Program-made: the position numbers and the translations under genes
The notes under the pieces: model-generated
What the model was told of the DNA's origin: nothing
What the model saw: only the letters and a program-made list of their open reading frames with translations
Databases searched by the model: none
Shown: piece after piece, positions 19,025 through 28,400 of the stretch
Layout: every line of letters starts with the position of its first letter
How positions within the stretch are numbered: the stretch's first letter is position 1
Origin: Paramylibacter kogurei
GTDB taxonomy: Bacteria; Pseudomonadota; Alphaproteobacteria; Rhodobacterales; Rhodobacteraceae
Reading direction: 5' to 3'
NCBI RefSeq assembly: GCF_002742285.1
Contig: NZ_MDGM01000001.1
Span: 1 to 64,000, forward strand
DNA length: 64,000 bases

Positions 19025-20275
19025 TCAAATCCGAACCATCATACCATCAGCAAGCGACATACGATAAGCCCTAATTGCTGGAATCACGCTCACAATTGCG
19101 CCAGCTATGACCACACCAATCAGTACCCATAATTCCCGCATTGTTGGCGCATCAATTGCAATCCAAAGCCCAAAAGCGCTATCAATCATTGGCTGTGCAA
19201 CCCACAAACCAAGATATAACAATGCCAACCCCAGCGCCGCACCAAGTGCAGCCATCAAAGATGCCTCGATCACCAGCAAGCCAACAATCACACGCGGGCG
19301 CGCACCCATCGCGCGATAAATTGCCATTTCACGGCGCCGTTCATTCAAACTTGAAAAAATTGTTGCCATCATCCCAATCAACGCCGTCACAACCACCATC
19401 GCGGAAACCGCAATCAACGCAGTCTCTGCAATACCCACGATCTGCCAAAGTTCTTGTAGCGCGACACCTGGTAAAATCGCCAGCAGTGGCTCTTGTGGAT
19501 ATTCGTTTATGGCTCTTTGCAATCCAAATACTTGGAACCGTCCCTTTGTTCCAACAAGTGCGGCGGTGATAGCTGATGGTGTTAATTCCATTTGCCTGAT
19601 CACATCAACGGGTGTTGTTTGACCTTGGATTTTTGCACCCGTTTGCCAATCAACATGAATTGCTTCGATGGCTTGCAGGCTGACAATCACCGTACGATCA
19701 ACAGGTGTACCTGTTTTTTCCAAAATACCTGAAACGCGAAACGGTTGATCGTCATGATTGCTAAACGATGCCAAACCGTGCGCGACAACAATCGGATCAC
19801 CCACTTTGTATCCGAGCGTGCTGGCAACATCCGCACCGATCACTGTGTCAAACAGATCGTTCATTCTGGCACCCTCGCCCACCACCAATGATTGACCTGA
19901 TCTGTATTTGTAGCGATCAAAAAATGCTGGCGTTGTACCCATCACGCGAAATTGCCTGTGGCTGTCGCCCAATGATATTGGGACAATCCAATCCACATCG
20001 GGACGCGCTGCGATGTCTTGGTAACTTTGCCAAGTCAGGTTGTTTGTGGCATTTCCGATGCGAAAAACGGAATATAACAACAACTGCACGGAACCAGAAC
20101 GTGCACCAACGATTAAGTCTGTCCCCGAAATCGTATCAGCAAAACTGGCCTTGGCACCGGTGCGCACTTTTTCAACACCCAAGAATAACGCGACCGACAA
20201 AGCAATGGCGACAATCGTCATCCCAACCGTCAATGCCCGCGCAAGCAGCGATCCATATGCCAGACGCAACATCAT
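19025..20275 (-). CDS. FtsX/MacB-like ABC transporter permease (zinc-type operon)
   Basis: 416-aa type VII ABC permease: one N-terminal helix (about 13-33), a large periplasmic MacB-core-like domain (about 40-250), and three C-terminal helices in the FtsX domain (ATIFSSLNERRREMAIYRAMGA is diagnostic). Such transporters usually do periplasmic mechanical work or export rather than import. It overlaps the ATPase gene by 4 nt (ATGA). Together with the His-rich DUF2796 protein it appears to form a zinc-linked ABC system. Confidence 0.88.
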   Translation of the reverse strand: MMLRLAYGSLLARALTVGMTIVAIALSVALFLGVEKVRTGAKASFADTISGTDLIVGARSGSVQLLLYSVFRIGNATNNLTWQSYQDIAARPDVDWIVPISLGDSHRQFRVMGTTPAFFDRYKYRSGQSLVVGEGARMNDLFDTVIGADVASTLGYKVGDPIVVAHGLASFSNHDDQPFRVSGILEKTGTPVDRTVIVSLQAIEAIHVDWQTGAKIQGQTTPVDVIRQMELTPSAITAALVGTKGRFQVFGLQRAINEYPQEPLLAILPGVALQELWQIVGIAETALIAVSAMVVVTALIGMMATIFSSLNERRREMAIYRAMGARPRVIVGLLVIEASLMAALGAALGLALLYLGLWVAQPMIDSAFGLWIAIDAPTMRELWVLIGVVIAGAIVSVIPAIRAYRMSLADGMMVRI

Positions 20276-20973
20276 AGCGCTTCTCTTTGCTGTTGGGCAA
20301 TATCGGCCATTTTCACCACCCGATCAAATTGATCGGCCAGTCGCGCATCATGGCTCACCATCAATAATGTTGTGTTGTGTTTGCGAGATTGTTCAAACAA
20401 CAGCTCGAGAAATGTCGTTTGCGTCGCTGCATCAAGTGCCGAAGTGGGTTCGTCTGCAATAATCAAGGGCGGATCACCAATCAACGCACGCGCCGCCGCC
20501 ACACGTTGCTGTTGTCCAACACTCAACGTTCCCGCACTGGCGTTCATCGCATCATTGGGTAAGCCCAAATCCTCACAAAGCTGGCGTGCTGTATCATTTG
20601 GCGCAGGAACGCGTTCACGACGTGCTTTTGCAAACCGTAGTGGCAGCAAAATGTTATCCAAAACAGTGGCATAGGGTAACAAGTTAAACTGTTGGAAAAT
20701 CAATCCGATATGTTCTGCGCGAAATTGATCCCGCCGCCGTGGCGACAGCGCCGAAATATTTGTACCCGCCACATCAACAACGCCATGATGTGCGGTAATG
20801 GTTCCGCAAATCAGCGACAATAACGTCGATTTACCCGAACCGCTTTCACCCAATAGCAAAACCGTTTCACCGCTTTTGACGGAAAAATTAGGCACCGCCA
20901 ATTCAAAAGATGCCCGCCCCGACCAGCGGTAGCGAACATTTTTGAGCGTTAAGATTGATGCATCCGTTGGCAC
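20272..20973 (-). CDS. LolD/MacB-type ABC transporter ATP-binding protein
   Basis: 233-aa ABC ATPase with Walker A GESGSGKST, signature LSVGQQQR, Walker B LIIADEPTSALD and the His switch in MVSHDARLA. The FQQFNLLP segment is typical of the LolD/MacB branch that pairs with FtsX-like permeases. The start is GTG 20973 with GGAAG upstream. It lies 12 nt after the DUF2796 gene and is coupled to the permease gene. Confidence 0.9.
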   Translation of the reverse strand: MPTDASILTLKNVRYRWSGRASFELAVPNFSVKSGETVLLLGESGSGKSTLLSLICGTITAHHGVVDVAGTNISALSPRRRDQFRAEHIGLIFQQFNLLPYATVLDNILLPLRFAKARRERVPAPNDTARQLCEDLGLPNDAMNASAGTLSVGQQQRVAAARALIGDPPLIIADEPTSALDAATQTTFLELLFEQSRKHNTTLLMVSHDARLADQFDRVVKMADIAQQQREAL

Positions 20974-20985
20974 GATACTTCCAAT

Positions 20986-21612
20986 TTAGAACAGATCTTT
21001 CAAAGACAGTTTAGGCGCATCGCGCTTAACTTCAACCGCGGTTGCCCCTTGGTCTGAAATAATTTGCACGTCAACTTCTTTGGCGTTGGTAAACTGGTTG
21101 AAATATTCAAACGTGATTTCACTTGCTGCACCAAGATCCGTACAGTTCAACACATATTCTGCATGAAATTCAGTATGCCCTGCAGCGTGTTCCTCGTGGT
21201 CATGCTCATCCTCATGCGCATGTTCTTCGTCATGGTCATCATGCGCGTGATCCTCATCGTGATCATCGTGTTCGCCATGCTCATCATCATGTGCGTGTTC
21301 TTCGCTTTCAAGTTCGCTTGATGCTTCTACAACACTGCACCCTGCTCCGGCAGGGAATTGGAACAGATCAAGCGGATTTGACAATGTGGCGAGGGCAGTT
21401 TCAACCATGGCACGATCTTTTTCGCTCTCTGCTACATATTCAAATCCGACAATATCCGCACCAGGCGCATGCAATTCCATTGCAATCTGCGACGCTTCAA
21501 TCGCGATATTCAACTGGCCTACACCATGCTCGTGAGCGTCCATTTGGCGCTTTTCTTCTGCGTATGCGGGGGCGGTAGCAACGGCAAATGCAACAAAGGG
21601 CAGTAATTTCAT
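20986..21612 (-). CDS. zrgA: His-rich DUF2796 (ZrgA-like) zinc-binding protein
   Basis: 208-aa periplasmic protein. Signal peptide MKLLPFVAFAVATAPAYA precedes the DUF2796 motif DAHEHGVGQLNIAIE. A central stretch (about residues 112-160) is a low-complexity run of His, Asp and Glu (repeats such as HDDHDEEHAH) that would bind several zinc ions. I took ATG 21612, at the signal peptide, instead of the longer open frame to 21846, which has no sensible N-terminus. It is first in the five-gene operon and has a Zur-like palindrome 66 nt upstream. ZrgA in Vibrio is a zinc-uptake component. Confidence 0.85.
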   Translation of the reverse strand: MKLLPFVAFAVATAPAYAEEKRQMDAHEHGVGQLNIAIEASQIAMELHAPGADIVGFEYVAESEKDRAMVETALATLSNPLDLFQFPAGAGCSVVEASSELESEEHAHDDEHGEHDDHDEDHAHDDHDEEHAHEDEHDHEEHAAGHTEFHAEYVLNCTDLGAASEITFEYFNQFTNAKEVDVQIISDQGATAVEVKRDAPKLSLKDLF

Positions 21613-21677
21613 GTCATGATCCTGGTTGTTTTTCAGAAAGTTATAAAATGGGTAAGGAACAATTTCTTGCCCAATAT

Positions 21678-21692
21678 TGTTATTATATAACA
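21678..21692. promoter_or_regulatory. Zur-box-like palindrome upstream of the zinc operon
   Basis: TGTTAT-TAT-ATAACA is a perfect dyad of 6-nt arms with a 3-nt centre, 66-80 nt upstream of the DUF2796 start. It matches the core of the proteobacterial Zur consensus (TGTTATANTATAACA) as I know it. This predicts repression by zinc-loaded Zur. Confidence 0.7.
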
Positions 21693-21762
21693 TAACAAAA
21701 ATTGAACTGACAACCGCTATTTCACCGAAAATTGGATTCTTATAGAAACAGCCGGTTTTCAC

Positions 21763-21806
21763 ATTTGAGTGATTGCTCAATAATATACTTGAGCAATCAC
21801 TCAAAT
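21763..21806. promoter_or_regulatory. Large double operator for the TetR-controlled operon
   Basis: Two perfectly complementary 18-nt arms lie around an 8-nt spacer (TAATATAC). Each arm is itself an imperfect dyad of the form TTGAG-N6-CTCAA, so the element presents two tandem TetR-type half-site pairs. It sits 61 nt upstream of the carboxymuconolactone-decarboxylase-like gene, whose operon ends with a TetR gene. Autoregulation by that TetR is the obvious inference. Confidence 0.7.
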
Positions 21807-21866
21807 AAAGTTTAGAAAACGCCAAGCAATGCAAAACGCAGCGCAATCAATTTCAAGGAAAGACAA

Positions 21867-22430
21867 ATGACAAGCTTTACGATCCACACAGAAGAAACCG
21901 CACCAGAGGCATCAAAACCCCTTGTCGCAAAATCCATCGCAGCAAACGGTCGTTTGCCAGGGTTGCACGCCGTCATGGCCGAAGCACCAAGCCTGTTGGA
22001 AGGGTATCAAAAACTGCATGAATTATTCATGAATTCCAGCTTTGACAAAGACGAGCTTACTGTTGTTTGGCAAACCATCAATGTTGAAAATGATTGTCAT
22101 TATTGTGTGCCAGCACATACTGGCATCGCCAAAATGATGAAGGTTGATGATGAAATTACGCAAGCATTGCGCAATGAAACACCCTTACCAAATGCGCGCC
22201 TCGAAGCATTGCGCACATTCACATTACAACTTGTTCGTGATCGCGGATATGTCGCTCAAGAAAATGTACAAGCATTTTTAGATGCTGGCTTCACACAGCA
22301 AAACATCTTGGAAGTGATCTTGGGCTATAGCCAAAAAATCATGTCCAACTACACCAATCACTTGGCGCAAACACCCGTGGATAAAGTATTCGAAAAATTC
22401 GCATGGTCGCGTAACGAAAAGGCGGCTTAA
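21867..22430 (+). CDS. Carboxymuconolactone decarboxylase-like (AhpD-type) protein
   Basis: 187-aa all-helical CMD/AhpD-family protein. The redox motif CHYCVPAH (C77, C80, H84) is intact, so a thiol peroxidase/reductase-like activity is more likely than a decarboxylase one. Start ATG 21867 has an AAGGAAAG site. It is first in a three-gene unit with a DsbA-family protein and a TetR regulator, suggesting a stress or electrophile response. The substrate is not known. Confidence 0.86.
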   Translation: MTSFTIHTEETAPEASKPLVAKSIAANGRLPGLHAVMAEAPSLLEGYQKLHELFMNSSFDKDELTVVWQTINVENDCHYCVPAHTGIAKMMKVDDEITQALRNETPLPNARLEALRTFTLQLVRDRGYVAQENVQAFLDAGFTQQNILEVILGYSQKIMSNYTNHLAQTPVDKVFEKFAWSRNEKAA

Positions 22431-22437
22431 TGCTTTT

Positions 22438-22465
22438 GGCGGCTCGGTCATCTTGATCGGGCCGT
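22438..22465 (+). other. Intercistronic RNA hairpin
   Basis: Arms GGCTCGGTC and GATCGGGCC (22441-22449, 22455-22463) pair fully only as plus-strand RNA because two of the pairs are G-U; one or two flanking pairs extend the stem. No U-tract follows, so it is not a standard terminator and may instead stabilise the upstream message. Confidence 0.4.
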
Positions 22466-22567
22466 CATAAATCACGCGATAGGCTGCATTGAATTGCGGC
22501 CTTTCGACCTCAAGATTTTCCGCATATGATTAGCGGACGAGCACAACTAATTCACCAAGGATCTATC

Positions 22568-23221
22568 ATGGCTTCTGCAAACTCTCCCCTTCGCATTGAT
22601 ATCATATCTGATGTGATGTGCCCGTGGTGCATCATCGGTTATAGCCAACTTTCACGCGCACTGGAAAACACTGGGACGGCACATGAAATCCATTGGCATC
22701 CGTTTGAGCTCAACCCAAATATGCCAGCAGAAGGTCAAGATGGGTTTGAACATATTGAAGAAAAATACGGATCAACACGCGCAGAATCCGAAGAGAGCCG
22801 TAAACGCATGACTGCACTTGGTGCTGATCTTGGATTTGAATTTAATTGGGCTGATGATTTTCGAATGCACAACACATTCAACACCCACCAATTGTTGCAC
22901 TGGGCAGGCGAACAAGGGCGCAAGGATGATTTAAAACAGGCGTTTTTCACGGCTCATTTCACCCATCGTCGTGATTTGTCTGACATTAACGTTTTGGCCG
23001 ATGTCGCTGGCGAAATTGGCTTGGATCGTGATGAAGCACTCGCCGTATTAAACGATCAGCGTTTTGCAAACATCGTGCGCGAAGCGGAAAGCTTTTGGCA
23101 ACGCCAAGGCATTCAGGGCGTGCCTGCGGTTGTTTTTAATCAAAAACATCTTGTCACTGGGGCACAGGGTATAGAAAATTACACCAATATCTTGCACCAT
23201 CTGGCAAAGGAAGATTCTTAA
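22568..23221 (+). CDS. DsbA-family oxidoreductase (FrnE-like)
   Basis: 217-aa cytoplasmic thioredoxin-fold protein without a signal peptide. The active site is CPWC (C18/C21 in DVMCPWCIIG), typical of the FrnE/polyketide-oxidoreductase branch of the DSBA family. The FHPFELNP-like segment (HWHPFELNPNMP) and the late cis-Pro loop (GVPAVVFNQKHLVTGAQ) are present. Start ATG 22568 has AAGGA upstream; a longer frame from 22526 lacks support. It ends 4 nt before the TetR gene. Confidence 0.9.
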   Translation: MASANSPLRIDIISDVMCPWCIIGYSQLSRALENTGTAHEIHWHPFELNPNMPAEGQDGFEHIEEKYGSTRAESEESRKRMTALGADLGFEFNWADDFRMHNTFNTHQLLHWAGEQGRKDDLKQAFFTAHFTHRRDLSDINVLADVAGEIGLDRDEALAVLNDQRFANIVREAESFWQRQGIQGVPAVVFNQKHLVTGAQGIENYTNILHHLAKEDS

Positions 23222-23225
23222 TTTC

Positions 23226-23819
23226 ATGCCCCGCCCCGCCACTTATGATCGTGATGAAACACTCGATACCGCCATGACCCTGTTTTGGGACAAGGGGTAT
23301 CATGCAACATCGCTAAAGGATTTAGAAGCTGCGCTAAACATGAAACCTGGCAGCATTTATGCCGCCTTCAAAAGCAAAGAAAACCTTTATCTTCTTGCCT
23401 TGGAAAAATATTCAGAAACCTTTCGGGCGCTGTTCAAAACAAAAGTCGCAGAGGCGAAATCACCCTTGCAAGGGTTGGCCGATCATTTGCGCAGCTATGC
23501 GTTGCTATCACCCAATGATACCACCCGCAAAGCTTGCATGTTAACCAAAACAATGGTGGACACAGGTTCAACCGACGCCGCAATTGCGGATCGCTCGCGT
23601 CAATATATGGAAGCCATGCGCATGGAAATTGCGTCGGCTTTCAACGCGGCAAAAACGCTTGGCGAAATAAATTCTGACATGTCGCCTGAACGGCTCGCGC
23701 GGCGATATCAGGCAAATGTAACGGCTCTTCGTCTTGAACTTCACCAAAAAACAAACCAAGCAGAATTGTGTGAACTGGCAGAAGACATGGCACGCGAAGT
23801 GGAAGCGTTGCGCGCCTGA
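23226..23819 (+). CDS. TetR-family transcriptional regulator
   Basis: 197 aa with an N-terminal TetR helix-turn-helix (YDRDETLDTAMTLFWDKGYHATSLKDLEAAL region, about residues 6-50; SIYAAFKSKENL recognition area) and a helical ligand-binding C-terminal domain. It is the last gene of the AhpD-like/DsbA/TetR unit and probably represses it through the 44-bp double operator. Relatives (the AcuR/NemR-like branch) sense electrophiles; the effector here is unknown. Confidence 0.9.
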   Translation: MPRPATYDRDETLDTAMTLFWDKGYHATSLKDLEAALNMKPGSIYAAFKSKENLYLLALEKYSETFRALFKTKVAEAKSPLQGLADHLRSYALLSPNDTTRKACMLTKTMVDTGSTDAAIADRSRQYMEAMRMEIASAFNAAKTLGEINSDMSPERLARRYQANVTALRLELHQKTNQAELCELAEDMAREVEALRA

Positions 23820-23840
23820 ACCATCACATTGAATAAATCG

Positions 23841-24281
23841 TTATTGATTTAATAATTGCCCCAAGTGGCGCAATGCCAATGTATACCCATTCACACCACA
23901 TCCAGCGATCACACCATCCGCTCGTGCAGAAACATATGAATGGTGGCGAAACGCTTCTCGTTTGTGGATGTTGGAAATATGGACTTCGATCACGGGGCCA
24001 TCGAATGTATTGAGCGCATCCAAAATTGCAACCGATGTATGGGAATATGCGGCTGGATTGATGATAATCCCTGCCCCATCAACGCGTGCCTGATGAATCG
24101 TATCAATAATTGCACCTTCATGATTGGATTGGTGCATGCTGATTTCACAGTTCAGCTCATTCGCCAAGGCTTCGCAATCGGCCTGAATATCTGCAAGCGT
24201 CGCGTGGCCATAAATTTCGGGCTGACGTTTCCCCAAAAGATTGAGGTTCGGCCCATTCAATATGTAAATCTTATGCGCCAT
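23841..24281 (-). CDS. aroQ: Type II 3-dehydroquinate dehydratase
   Basis: Shikimate-pathway enzyme converting 3-dehydroquinate to 3-dehydroshikimate. The 146-aa length is standard, and the sequence carries [18 protein letters not shown] (active-site Tyr and Arg), [20 protein letters not shown] and [17 protein letters not shown] with the catalytic His. Start ATG 24281 has AAGGAAA upstream. It converges on the TetR gene and appears to be a single-gene unit. Confidence 0.96.
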   Translation of the reverse strand: MAHKIYILNGPNLNLLGKRQPEIYGHATLADIQADCEALANELNCEISMHQSNHEGAIIDTIHQARVDGAGIIINPAAYSHTSVAILDALNTFDGPVIEVHISNIHKREAFRHHSYVSARADGVIAGCGVNGYTLALRHLGQLLNQ

Positions 24282-24407
24282 CTACGTTTCCTTGGCTACT
24301 ATCTGGTGATCCTTGCACGATTGTATAAATGATTTATCAATCAAATCCAGCACCCCAAGGATTTACAATTCAAGTGTTGCGTAACGGCAAAGCACATGAT
24401 TGTCCGA

Positions 24408-25337
24408 TCAGGATGAAATATGATCGCTAATCAATTGTTTATAAAGCTTTTGCAGGCGTTGCGTCATGAGGCCAGCGCCTTCATGATCGCCAATTTTTTT
24501 GCCATCAATCTCGGCCACTGGAGTTTGCGCGCCAAAGGTTCCGGTTAAAAACGCCTCATCCGCACCATAAGCCTCGTACAGGGAATAGTTTTTCTCAAAA
24601 ACGGGAATATCATTGGCGCGGCACAGATCGATCACCTTTTGACGGGTGACGCCGTTCATGCAGTAATCCCCCGTTGATGTCCAAACTGCACCGCTTCGCA
24701 CGATGAAAAAATTACAAGCATTTGTGGTGTTCACAAACCCATGTGGATCCAGCATCAAACCTTCGTCTGCACCCGCCTGTTCTGCTTGTAGGCAGGCAAT
24801 CACACAATTCAATTTTGAATGTGAATTGAATTTTGCATCCTGTGACATTGGCAATCCACGCACCTGTGGCACGGTTGCCAGACGGATACCTGCCTTATGC
24901 AAACTCTCTGCGGGTTTGGAATGTTCCATGATTATAACAATCGTTGGTCCCGATTGGGACAAGGCGGGGTGTTGAAATGGTTTTACCTTCACACCACGCG
25001 TAATCATCAAACGACAATGCACATCAGTGGTCATATTGTTTGCCGCCGCCGTTTTGGTGAGCGCATCCAATATCCCTGCGCGATCCATCCCAATATCAAG
25101 CGACACCGCCTTGCAGCTATTGAATAGGCGATCCATATGTTCGTCAAAAAATGCCCATTTGCCATCATACAAACGCATTCCTTCCCACATACCGTCCCCC
25201 AGCATGAAACCACTGTCGTAAACCGAAACGCATGCTTGATCACGCGGCACAATTTCACCGTTCACATAGATCAGAATGTCCTGATTTCGAATGTCTTCTT
25301 GGGCGTCATGTGTGGAATGGCTTGGGGTTGTGTTCAT
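24408..25337 (-). CDS. Class IV aminotransferase (branched-chain / D-amino-acid type)
   Basis: 309-aa fold-type IV PLP enzyme. The PLP lysine is in FNSHSKLNCV (about residue 190), and the cofactor-phosphate region EGLMLDPHGFVNTTNACNFF and GVTRQKVIDLC are conserved. It resembles branched-chain aminotransferase-like proteins but could act on D-amino acids or aminodeoxychorismate; specificity cannot be read from sequence. It carries an unusual N-terminal extension of about 20 polar residues. It stands alone between aroQ and the RND terminator. Confidence 0.85.
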   Translation of the reverse strand: MNTTPSHSTHDAQEDIRNQDILIYVNGEIVPRDQACVSVYDSGFMLGDGMWEGMRLYDGKWAFFDEHMDRLFNSCKAVSLDIGMDRAGILDALTKTAAANNMTTDVHCRLMITRGVKVKPFQHPALSQSGPTIVIIMEHSKPAESLHKAGIRLATVPQVRGLPMSQDAKFNSHSKLNCVIACLQAEQAGADEGLMLDPHGFVNTTNACNFFIVRSGAVWTSTGDYCMNGVTRQKVIDLCRANDIPVFEKNYSLYEAYGADEAFLTGTFGAQTPVAEIDGKKIGDHEGAGLMTQRLQKLYKQLISDHISS

Positions 25338-25443
25338 TGTTGGACCAATATTTTGAAGATGGATAAAAACATATGCTGGTGCACAGCACCGCTTGTCGCC
25401 AAATAAACGCTAAAAAACAAGAATGAACAAGGATGGAAAAAAG

Positions 25444-25469
25444 AAAAGCGCCCCCATTGGGACGCTTTT
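25444..25469 (-). terminator. Rho-independent terminator of the RND efflux operon
   Basis: AAAAGCG and CGCTTTT arms with an inner CCC/GGG pairing lie immediately past the RND stop codon. On the minus strand the stem is followed by a T-rich run (CTTTTCTTTTTTCC), giving a standard intrinsic terminator. Confidence 0.8.
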
Positions 25470-25471
25470 AA

Positions 25472-28400
25472 TCAAACATTCGCAGCCAGCGGTTCCACCG
25501 GAGGTGTCTTGCTTCGCTTGGGGCGTTTTTCGCCCAAGATCAACATCGCAGGTGTGACAACCAACGTAAGGATCGTGGCAATAACCAAACCACCCGCAAT
25601 TGCGCTGGATAGTTCTGTCCACCACTGTGTTGACGGTGCCCCATAAACAATTTCACGCGTGAAAAAGTTTATGTTCAACCCGATCACCATCGGCATCAAT
25701 CCAAGTGCAGTGGTGACAGAGGTTAAAACAACCGGGCGTAAACGTTGTGCCCCTGTGCGCAATGCCGCCTCTAACGGTGACATGCCTTCGCGTTTCAAAT
25801 CGTTATATGTATCAATTAGAACGATGTTGTTATTCACAACGATCCCCGCAAGGGCAATCACACCGATCCCCCCCATAACAACGCCAAACGGGCGGCCTGT
25901 TACCAATAATCCTAACAACACCCCAGCCACCGAAAAGATGATCGCCGACATCACGACAAATGCTTGATAAAAGTTATTAAATTGCGTGACCAGAATGATG
26001 AACATCAAACCGATGGCGGTGGCAAATGCACCCATCAAGAATATCATCGCATCTTGTTGTTCTTCTGCTTCACCAGCAAATGACCATGTCACATTCGACG
26101 GGAATTCCGTTTTTTCCAATGCTGTGCGCAAAACGTTGATTTGATCATTGACCAACACACCTGACGCCACATTCGCCTCGATCGAAATCACGCGTCGCTG
26201 GTCGATCCGACGGATCGTACCTGTGCGTGGTGCAGGTTCAAATGTGACAAAGTTGGAAATAGGAATCAGCCCGGCATTCGTAGGCACACGCAGGCTTTGC
26301 AATTCTTCGAACGTGCGATCTTGGGATGGGAAACGCACACGAATATCCACAGAACCATCTGCATCATCTGGACGATAATCGGCAACCGTGATCCCCTGTG
26401 TTAACAGACGGATTGCTTGGCCAAGCAGGCTAATATCTGCACCAAAACGGGCGGCCTCTGATCGATCTACCTTGATGCTCCATTCAACACCTGGCAATGG
26501 GCGCGTATCAGTAACATCCGTAAAACCCCCGATTTTTTCCATGCGTTCCACAATTTCGCCAACTGCGGTTTCTTGTGCAACGCGATCATTCGAAATCACT
26601 TTCAAATTCACGGGTTTTCCGGCCGTCGGCCCCCCGCTTTCGGTTTGAACCTGTACATCAATACCCGCGATTTGGGTCATTTCGGCACGAATATCCTCGC
26701 CAATTTTCGCAGCGGTGCGCCGTTTGTCCCAGTCCAATAGTTCAAGCTGAATCGAACCGATCACCTCTTCATCCGATTGCTGATCGGCCGCAGTTTTTGC
26801 ATAAACGCTTTTGATTTCATCATAATTCAGCAATCGATCTTCGACTTCACGCACCAATCCGTCACGCTCGTAAATTGAAAAATTATCCCGCGCGCGCACT
26901 TGTACCTGCATAAAGTCAGGTTCAACGGATGGGAAAAATGTTACCCCATTTCCCAATTGGCCATATAGACCAAACGAACCAAGCAACATTGCAATCGCAA
27001 ACAAAACGGTCGCACCAGGGCGTAAAATCGCCCATTGCAACAGGCGAACATATCCACCTGTGAATCCTGTCATATTACGCGGATCACCCGTTTCGGCGTT
27101 ATGCAACGTTGCCTTATCTCTTGCGGATTGTGGCGGACGTTTACCAATAATGCCCCCAACAACAGGGATAAAAATCAGTGCCATAAATAATGATGCGCCA
27201 AGTGTCATAATAACCGTGATTGGCAGGAATTTCATAAATTCACCCACCGTGCCCGACCAAAACAACAGCGGGAAAAACACACTTAATGTTGTGGCGGTTG
27301 ATGCAATGATGGGCCACGCCATACGTTTGGCGGCGAATGCATAAGCCTGTTTTGGCGCCATGTCTTCTTGCAGTTTACGATCGGCTAATTCGGTGGTGAC
27401 GATTGCACCGTCCACCAACATTCCCACTACCAAAATCAGGGAAAATAACACCACGATATTCATCGTATAACCCATCGCCAACAATGCGGTTACACCCGCC
27501 AAAAACGCACCAGGAATGGCCAAACCAACCAAGATTGCCGAACGAATACCCAATGCGTAAACAATCACGATCATCACCAAAATGACCGCGGCAATCACGT
27601 TTGCCTCCAGATCGCTGAGCATGTCTTTGACCTGTTTGCTTTCGTCTTGGAGATAGTTGATTTTCACACTTTCGGGCCATTCGGCTTGTGCTTCTAAAAT
27701 CACTTCTTTGGCGGCTGCGACGGTTTCAATGATATTTGCACCTGAACGTTTTTTAATTTCCAATGCCAGCGCGGGCTGTCCATTGATACGTGCAAAACTG
27801 GATGGGTCTTCGAATGTCCTTCGAATGGTGGCAACATCGGCAAATGTCACAACGGTATCTCCGCGTACTTTGACGGGTAATTCCATCACGTCTTGAATGT
27901 CTTCGATTAAACCAGGAACCTTGAGAACCAAACGCCCTGCCCCTGTTTCAATCGCACCAGCGGCAATCAACATATTGTTGCGCGTAATTTGTCCGATCAA
28001 TTCATCAAATGAAATGTTGTAGGTTTCAAAAACCGTTGGATCGATCAAGACCTCTAACAATTCGTCGCGCGAACCACCGACATCCACCTCTAATACACCT
28101 TCCACACCTTCCAAACGATCTTTCAAATCTTCGGCAAGGATATTCAACGTACGTTCGGGTACGGACCCAGACAGGATGGTGGTTAAAATCGGAAAAAGCG
28201 CGGTGTTGATTTCCGTTACCACGGGGTCATTCGCATCAGATGGCAAATCGGATTTTGCGCGATCAACTGCTTCGCGCACCTTGTCCATTGCTGCATCGGC
28301 GTCAAATCCTGGTTCAAATTCAAGCTGTACGCTGGCATACCCTTCGCCTGCGTTACCATCAATTTGCTTTAACCCTGTTAACGAGCTGAGCTCGGTTTCA

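Noticed and set aside
21123..21578. Long plus-strand open frame rich in His/Arg opposite the DUF2796 gene
   Set aside because: It is the antisense shadow of the His/Asp repeat coding region and lacks a ribosome site or recognisable domain.
23838..23858. AAATC-GTTATT-GATTT hairpin between the TetR and aroQ genes
   Set aside because: The 5-bp AT-rich stem is too weak and no clear T-run follows; a convergent terminator is possible but not supported.
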